Positions 32,299 to 36,721 of a DNA stretch of 36,721 nt are shown here, in pieces; the first letter of the stretch is position 1, and every line of letters starts with the position of its first letter. Position numbers and translations under genes: made by a program. The notes under the pieces were generated by a model. The model did no database searches, had not been told where the DNA came from, and was given only the letters and a program-made list of their open reading frames with translations. The stretch is from an uncultured Granulosicoccaceae bacterium (lineage in GTDB: Bacteria > Pseudomonadota > Gammaproteobacteria > Granulosicoccales > Granulosicoccaceae). The stretch is from the NCBI GenBank assembly GCA_937922945.1, contig CAKZUP010000070.1, positions 1 through 36,721 of the forward strand. Reading direction: 5' to 3'.

Positions 32299-33831
32299 AT
32301 GACAAAGCGCTATTTGAAAATAGTATTTATAAGTCTGATTGGGACGTTACTCGTCGCCAGTTGTGCAGTTAATCCTGTTACAGGAAAAAACGATCTACTC
32401 TTGGTAGGTGAAGATTGGGAACTTGCTGTGGGGCAGCAGCAGTACGCACCACTGCGCCAAAGTCAGGGTGGTGACTACACGGCCGATCCAGGTGTTGAAA
32501 AATACGTTCAACAAGTGGGTGCCAAGCTCGCAGCGCAGAGCGATCGCAAGCTGCCTTATGAATTTAATGTTATAAACGATTCAACGCCGAATGCATGGGC
32601 ATTGCCGGGTGGGAAAATTTCAATTAACCGGGGATTGCTGGTTGAACTCAGAGACGAGTCAGAGTTGGCTGCAGTGCTTGCACATGAAATTGTCCATTCC
32701 GCAGCCAAGCATGGAGCTCGCGGGGCGTCACGCGGTATGTTGTTACAGGGTGCCGTTGTTGCGGCGACTATTGCAGGCAACCGTAAAGGGTATGGTCAGG
32801 CAGCGCAAGCAACATCCTCCATTGCTGCCCAGTTAGCCAATCAAAAATACGGCAGAAATGCTGAGCTTGAATCCGATTTTTACGGCATGCAGTACATGGC
32901 AAAAGCCGGTTACGATCCATACGGTGCCGTCGGTTTGCAGGAAACGTTTGTAAAACTATCAGAAGGCCGTCGTTCCGATTTTATATCCAATTTATTTGCC
33001 AGCCATCCGCCATCAATGGAACGCGTTCGACGTAATCGCGAAACCGCTGCCAAGCTGGGCACCGGCGGTGATCGCGGAGCTGAACGTTATGCTCGTGCAA
33101 TGTCTCGTCTGAAAAAAGCTGCGCCGGCTTATGCAAAGTTTGATGCAGCAGAAAAAGCCTACAAGGCCAAAAATTATCGAAGCGCAATCGATTTAACCAA
33201 CGAAGCGATTCGGCTTGAGCCCAGAGAAGGTCACTTTCAGGCACTACTGGGTGATATTTCATTGCAAGTGAATAAGCCAAAAGCAGCGCAAAGCTATTTC
33301 TCTAAAGCCATCAAACTGAATCCGGATTTCTACTACTATCGCGTACGTCGAGGTCAGGCGAATCAGTTAGCCGGTAGCGTGCGAGCGGCACGAACCGACT
33401 TTCAAAACAGTATCAAGCTGTTGCCGAATGCAGAAGCGCAGTACGGGCTGGGTATTTTGGAGCGCGATGCAGGCAACGCATCAGCCGCAAAGCAATATCT
33501 GGCGGCGGCTTCTCAAGCCAGCGGCTCGATTGGTGAAAAGGCGTCGGAGGCGTTGCTCGATCTCGATCTTGGCGATAATCCCGGAAACTACCTTATCGTT
33601 AATACTGGGCTAACCAATCAGGGCACCTTTGGCATACAGCTAGTCAACAAAACCTCTCGTGCCATGACAGGCATAAAGCTTGGTGTGCTAATCGATGGCG
33701 AGAGAACCGTATCGAATGTCTCGAGAGCGGTTGGTGCGGGCCAGTCGATTATGTTCGATACGGGTAAGCGCATGAGCCAGGCTCAGGCCAATTCGATAGA
33801 TGTATCTGTCTTAGAAGCGCGCGCCCAGTAA
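32299..33831 (+). CDS. M48-family metalloprotease lipoprotein with TPR repeats
   Basis: The 510-residue protein starts with a lipoprotein signal (MTKRYLKIVFISLIGTLLVASC, Cys22), followed by VNPVTGKNDLLLVGEDWE, usual for M48 envelope proteases. The zinc site is HEIVH (His129, Glu130, His133) with the third ligand Glu191 in NAELESDFYG. From about residue 275 two to four TPR units follow (AEKAYKAKNYRSAIDLTNEAIRLEP, SYFSKAIKLNPDFYYYRVRRGQ). A C-terminal beta-rich domain of about 85 residues ends in VSVLEARAQ. BepA and LoiP of E. coli are the nearest named relatives; they control outer-membrane protein quality. GAGG lies 8 nt upstream of the ATG. It is monocistronic or co-transcribed with the next gene 45 bp away. 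Confidence 0.92.
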   Translation: MTKRYLKIVFISLIGTLLVASCAVNPVTGKNDLLLVGEDWELAVGQQQYAPLRQSQGGDYTADPGVEKYVQQVGAKLAAQSDRKLPYEFNVINDSTPNAWALPGGKISINRGLLVELRDESELAAVLAHEIVHSAAKHGARGASRGMLLQGAVVAATIAGNRKGYGQAAQATSSIAAQLANQKYGRNAELESDFYGMQYMAKAGYDPYGAVGLQETFVKLSEGRRSDFISNLFASHPPSMERVRRNRETAAKLGTGGDRGAERYARAMSRLKKAAPAYAKFDAAEKAYKAKNYRSAIDLTNEAIRLEPREGHFQALLGDISLQVNKPKAAQSYFSKAIKLNPDFYYYRVRRGQANQLAGSVRAARTDFQNSIKLLPNAEAQYGLGILERDAGNASAAKQYLAAASQASGSIGEKASEALLDLDLGDNPGNYLIVNTGLTNQGTFGIQLVNKTSRAMTGIKLGVLIDGERTVSNVSRAVGAGQSIMFDTGKRMSQAQANSIDVSVLEARAQ

Positions 33832-33876
33832 GCGATCGACGTTTAACGCTCAAACTGAATTCAAACAGGAATCCTG

Positions 33877-35400
33877 ATGCGCTTTATTCTTCTGGCCACA
33901 ATGCTAATCAGTCCATTCATGTCGTCATCATTACGGGCTGACGTCGTGAGTGATTTGCTGGGTAATGCGTTGGTATGTGCTTTGGCTGAGCGAGAGTTGG
34001 CTTCTATGCCCATCGAGCCTTTGTATCAGGTATCAGAAGGAGAATGCGAGGCGGTCATACCCGATGCTGATAGCGGGGCCTGGTTTAGCGATGCACAGTG
34101 CACCATGCCGACAACCTACGCCAGAACCAGCATGCAAGACTATTGTGCTATCGCCACCGATCGCGATTTGCTTGGCAATGGTGTGGGTATACAAAACGAT
34201 GCGTGGACGCTCACTCCCGGTAACCGGCTCGACCTTGGTGCACGTTCGCTGGAATCGGTCAGCCAGCCCTATATGCAACGTTTGATCTATCGACAAGTTC
34301 AAACAGAGCGTGGTCGATGTGATCTCGAGATGAGGGTGTATAAAAAGCACCCGTCGAGTTCAGAGCAGCGTTCGATGATTGCGTTGCATGGTGGGAGCTG
34401 GACAAGTCGCTCGTTCGGTTATCTTGGTTTAGAACTCGTTGTGCCGCATTTTGTCGATCAAGGCTTCGTGGTGTACGCACCGTTCTACCGGTTACTTGAT
34501 GACACTGATTCCAGTGCGGCATGTCATCAGGCAGACTTGTCGCAAATAGTAGACGATGGCAATGCTGCGTTGGATTGGGTACTCGATAACGCATCAAACT
34601 TCGGTAGTAGTGGGTCACCTGTGGTGTTCGGGCAATCAGCGGGTGCGCATTTAGCATTGTCTTTGTCGGTTAACAGGCCCTCGTCTGTTAGTGGTTCGGT
34701 ATTAATGTATCCGCCTACCGATTTTGCTGATTTTCTGCAGCGCGTTGACGCCGGTTCATACACCAACAGCCAGGGTTTATCTGTGATGGGGCGGGTTATA
34801 GGTTCTACTGATGCCGATTCGCTTGCCAATTCGTTGGGCTTGCCGGTGGTGGTGGATAACAGCTTTCCAACGCGCATTGCCGATCAGGCTGGTGATTGGC
34901 CAGCCATGTTTATTGTGCATGGCTCTGCCGATGAGCTAGTTGAAGCCCGTCATTCGGTCAGATTATGCGACGCGCTGGCAGGGAGGGCGTTAGCCGGTGT
35001 AGATCAGGAAATTGGTTTTGCCAGTGAATTGCGCGATGTTATTGCGTGTGGTAACGATAGCGAACCTGCATCGACTCTGCACCTGATGAAAGAAGCAGAG
35101 CATGCTCTCGATGTTTGTATTCAGGAGGATATACCCGATTTGTGTTTTTCCGGTGGCGCTGCGAGTCGCGCATTGGTCTCGCAATCCTTAGGTGAAGCGG
35201 TGAGTTTTTCCGTTGCCGTGCATGGCGCCGTTGCCGATACGAATGTGGACACAACCGGCAGTGGCAGCACCGATTCAGCTGATGCCGAAGGCGCTGTGTC
35301 CACTGGCGGAGGCGGCGGTGGCACTGTGGGTTTTCTAAGCCTACTTGTTTTATTGCTTTGGCCGTTACGGCGATGGCCAGAGACTCGCCAACTCGCTTAA
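33877..35400 (+). CDS. Exported alpha/beta hydrolase (esterase-like) with GlyGly-CTERM anchor
   Basis: The 507-residue protein has a signal peptide (MRFILLATMLISPFMSSSLRA). A cysteine-containing N-terminal region of about 140 residues follows, then an esterase/lipase domain. This shows HGGSW (oxyanion hole, about 171), the nucleophile elbow FGQSAGAHLAL (Ser254), an Asp in VHGSADELVEARHS and a His in EAEHALD. A linker rich in Gly, Ser and Asp leads to GGGGGG, the helix TVGFLSLLVLLLWPL, and a basic end (RRWPETRQLA). That tripartite tail is the GlyGly-CTERM signal cleaved by rhombosortase, which hands proteins to the outer membrane or type II secretion. The 3' end overlaps the convergent HAD gene by 36 bp. 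AGGA lies 6 nt before the start. Confidence 0.9.
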   Translation: MRFILLATMLISPFMSSSLRADVVSDLLGNALVCALAERELASMPIEPLYQVSEGECEAVIPDADSGAWFSDAQCTMPTTYARTSMQDYCAIATDRDLLGNGVGIQNDAWTLTPGNRLDLGARSLESVSQPYMQRLIYRQVQTERGRCDLEMRVYKKHPSSSEQRSMIALHGGSWTSRSFGYLGLELVVPHFVDQGFVVYAPFYRLLDDTDSSAACHQADLSQIVDDGNAALDWVLDNASNFGSSGSPVVFGQSAGAHLALSLSVNRPSSVSGSVLMYPPTDFADFLQRVDAGSYTNSQGLSVMGRVIGSTDADSLANSLGLPVVVDNSFPTRIADQAGDWPAMFIVHGSADELVEARHSVRLCDALAGRALAGVDQEIGFASELRDVIACGNDSEPASTLHLMKEAEHALDVCIQEDIPDLCFSGGAASRALVSQSLGEAVSFSVAVHGAVADTNVDTTGSGSTDSADAEGAVSTGGGGGGTVGFLSLLVLLLWPLRRWPETRQLA

Positions 35401-36060
35401 CGATTGTATTCCGTGGTCTGTATACTCAGGCCAGGGGAATTGGCCGCTGGTGTCTAAATGTACGGTACTAACACCTGCGCGCTTACCCGCCTCCAAATCA
35501 AATAAGTAATCGCCGACAATCACAGCAGTGCTTGCGCTGGTGGTCCATCTTGAGAGCAATAGCTCAACACCATCGGGTGCCGGTTTTGGCTCAGCGCAAT
35601 GCCGACCAATAATTGATTCGTCGGTAAAGTACTCGTGCAGTCCACAGGCCTTTAAAGTTGCTTTGGCAATGCCGTGACCATTACGGGTAACAATCCCGAC
35701 GGTCAACTTGTTTGCCTTTAGGCAAGATAACAGCTCTTCAGCAAAAGGGTGTGCAGTAGCCTGGTCGGCAATGTCGTATTCAATCGCATCGAGTTTCTGG
35801 TGAACAGCCTTTGCCTCTTGTTCTGGCAAGTCTGCGATGGATTCCAGAATGGGCTTACCTTCCGGCAATTTCAGCTCTGATTTAATTGCTTCAAAATCGT
35901 GAATGGCATGCGTAAGCGTACCGTCCATATCGAACATCCAATGGGTTTTTTCGGTTAGTTGATTGATGATACTCTGCCCTGGTAGTTGCGAGACGCTGCA
36001 CAGTATACAAGTTAAGTAGTGGATGCTCACAGGCGTGTAAGTTGGGCTTCCCACATCCAA
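35365..36060 (-). CDS. HAD-superfamily hydrolase, phosphoglycolate-phosphatase-like
   Basis: HAD-IA phosphatase of 231 residues. Motif I is MFDMDGTLT with the nucleophile Asp (about 44). The cap domain covers about 55-105. Motif II is IVTRNG, motif III uses Lys in AEPKPAPDG, and motif IV is IVGDYLFDLEAGKRAG. Family members dephosphorylate small sugar or nucleotide phosphates; the substrate here is open. The first 35 residues before the conserved part are not supported; GTG 36030 or a later start is possible. The 3' end lies inside the last 12 codons of the convergent GlyGly-CTERM gene, a 36-bp tail-to-tail overlap. Confidence 0.88.
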   Translation of the reverse strand: MDVGSPTYTPVSIHYLTCILCSVSQLPGQSIINQLTEKTHWMFDMDGTLTHAIHDFEAIKSELKLPEGKPILESIADLPEQEAKAVHQKLDAIEYDIADQATAHPFAEELLSCLKANKLTVGIVTRNGHGIAKATLKACGLHEYFTDESIIGRHCAEPKPAPDGVELLLSRWTTSASTAVIVGDYLFDLEAGKRAGVSTVHLDTSGQFPWPEYTDHGIQSLSELASLWPSP

Positions 36061-36177
36061 TCCAATATAGGTCTCGTAATAGAAAAGTGGCCGTCTAAAC
36101 AGCGCTGGGACTACGCGCTTCTAGTAACAATATGGGCTTTACCGCTTAAACTGAGAATGAGTCGACAGGAAAAAATG

Positions 36178-36708
36178 ATGAACAGAACCGTACGCCGCTT
36201 TACTGCATCCGTGGTTTTTATGGCAATAGCCTGCTTGTCTCAAGCCGTCAATGCCGATATTTCCGTGTCATTTAGAGAGGGCGCACCGAAAGACCGATTT
36301 ACTATCACCAACTCAGGCGTTTGTGAGTATGAAAAATTGCGCTTGCGAATCGATCTCACTGACAGTGTCGGCAAGCTGATATTCGACACCACGCAGCAAG
36401 GTGAAGGTGTTGAAGTTTTTCAACCGTTCGAAACTGCTGACAGTGGCCTGAGTTTAGTGGGTGCAACGAGTGTCAAGGATGGGCAAAAGCTGCTCGATAT
36501 TGCGATTGAAACGCTGGGTCCCAATAAAAGCCTGAGCTTCACGATTGATGTTGACGACACATTGACCAACAGCGAGTTAGGCAACATACGCGTGTCTCGC
36601 TCAGAGATTGCCGGTGGTACAGTGCAACTGTCGTTGGAGAATAACGAAGCGTACCAATCGGTGTTTGGAACCGATACGGTCGCGGTATTGTCCGTGCCCG
36701 CGTGTTAG
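36178..36708 (+). CDS. Exported protein resembling aggregation-factor-core proteins
   Basis: From ATG 36178, with AGGA 7 nt upstream, the product has 176 residues; ATG 36175 is an alternative. A frame open to 36019 is not supported. A signal peptide (MNRTVRRFTASVVFMAIACLSQAVNA) is followed by a beta-rich domain (DISVSFREGAPKDRFTI, GVEVFQPFETADSG, FTIDVDDTLTNSELG, RVSRSEIAGGTVQLSL). This pattern resembles proteins called aggregation factor core in marine proteobacteria, recalled from memory only. VDDTL followed by SEIAG is its most distinctive part. The last residue is a cysteine (SVPAC). No function is shown; a secreted or surface protein is likely. Confidence 0.75.
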   Translation: MNRTVRRFTASVVFMAIACLSQAVNADISVSFREGAPKDRFTITNSGVCEYEKLRLRIDLTDSVGKLIFDTTQQGEGVEVFQPFETADSGLSLVGATSVKDGQKLLDIAIETLGPNKSLSFTIDVDDTLTNSELGNIRVSRSEIAGGTVQLSLENNEAYQSVFGTDTVAVLSVPAC

Positions 36709-36721
36709 CCCCGTTACCGCG

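Overview
The window looks like chromosomal DNA of a free-living, probably marine, gammaproteobacterium. The evidence is moderate GC, many periplasmic and lipoprotein genes, and gammaproteobacterial-type DusC, EttA and SbmA. It also has a GlyGly-CTERM protein, a choline dehydrogenase and a non-pyrrolysine MttB homologue. This placement is inferred from protein character only; no rRNA or other phylogenetic marker was found. I saw no tRNA, rRNA, CRISPR array or prophage. The only mobile element is a transposase gene cut by the left edge.

Layout. 1-432: partial zinc-ribbon transposase (minus). 503-1736: gloA-gloB glyoxalase operon (minus). 2048-7043: compact bkdA1-bkdA2-bkdB-lpdV operon for the branched-chain 2-oxoacid dehydrogenase complex (plus). 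7106-9883: small P-loop kinase-like gene, glmS and a small conserved hypothetical. 10041-11900: divergent DNA-alkylation repair pair, a YcaQ/AlkX-like glycosylase and AlkB. 12047-15490: a secreted Ig-like protein with a pentapeptide-repeat N terminus, an EamA transporter and a secreted lipase-like hydrolase. 15577-18869: GNAT, HAMP membrane protein, gamma-carbonic anhydrase homologue, SbmA/BacA-like transporter. 19156-24803: ettA, then a upp-mttB-betA run in which upp and mttB overlap by 4 bp. 24941-31537: FKBP isomerase, lipoprotein, MFS transporter, cvfB-ylqF pair, dusC, DUF6279-like lipoprotein. 31613-36708: SlyD-like isomerase, M48 metalloprotease lipoprotein, GlyGly-CTERM esterase, HAD phosphatase, and an exported protein.

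The most unusual signal is not a gene. Four places in the first 18 kb carry short tandem arrays with an exact 15-bp period but unrelated unit sequences: 4637-4726 inside bkdB, 12092-12301, 14579-14668 and 17458-17547. Each array is open in at least one frame and reads as degenerate pentapeptides. Each grades from similar into decayed units. A weaker 14-bp array lies at 32169-32224. They look like independent products of one repeat-generating process with a preferred 15-bp step, falling in a protein linker, ahead of two signal peptides, and in a 3' intergenic region.

Metabolic logic. The bkd operon feeds Val/Leu/Ile carbon into acyl-CoA. gloAB detoxifies methylglyoxal. betA oxidises choline towards betaine, and the linked MttB-family methyltransferase may act on a methylated amine of that pathway. 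The window otherwise holds housekeeping and envelope functions (glmS, ettA, dusC, ylqF, cvfB, isomerases, M48 protease).
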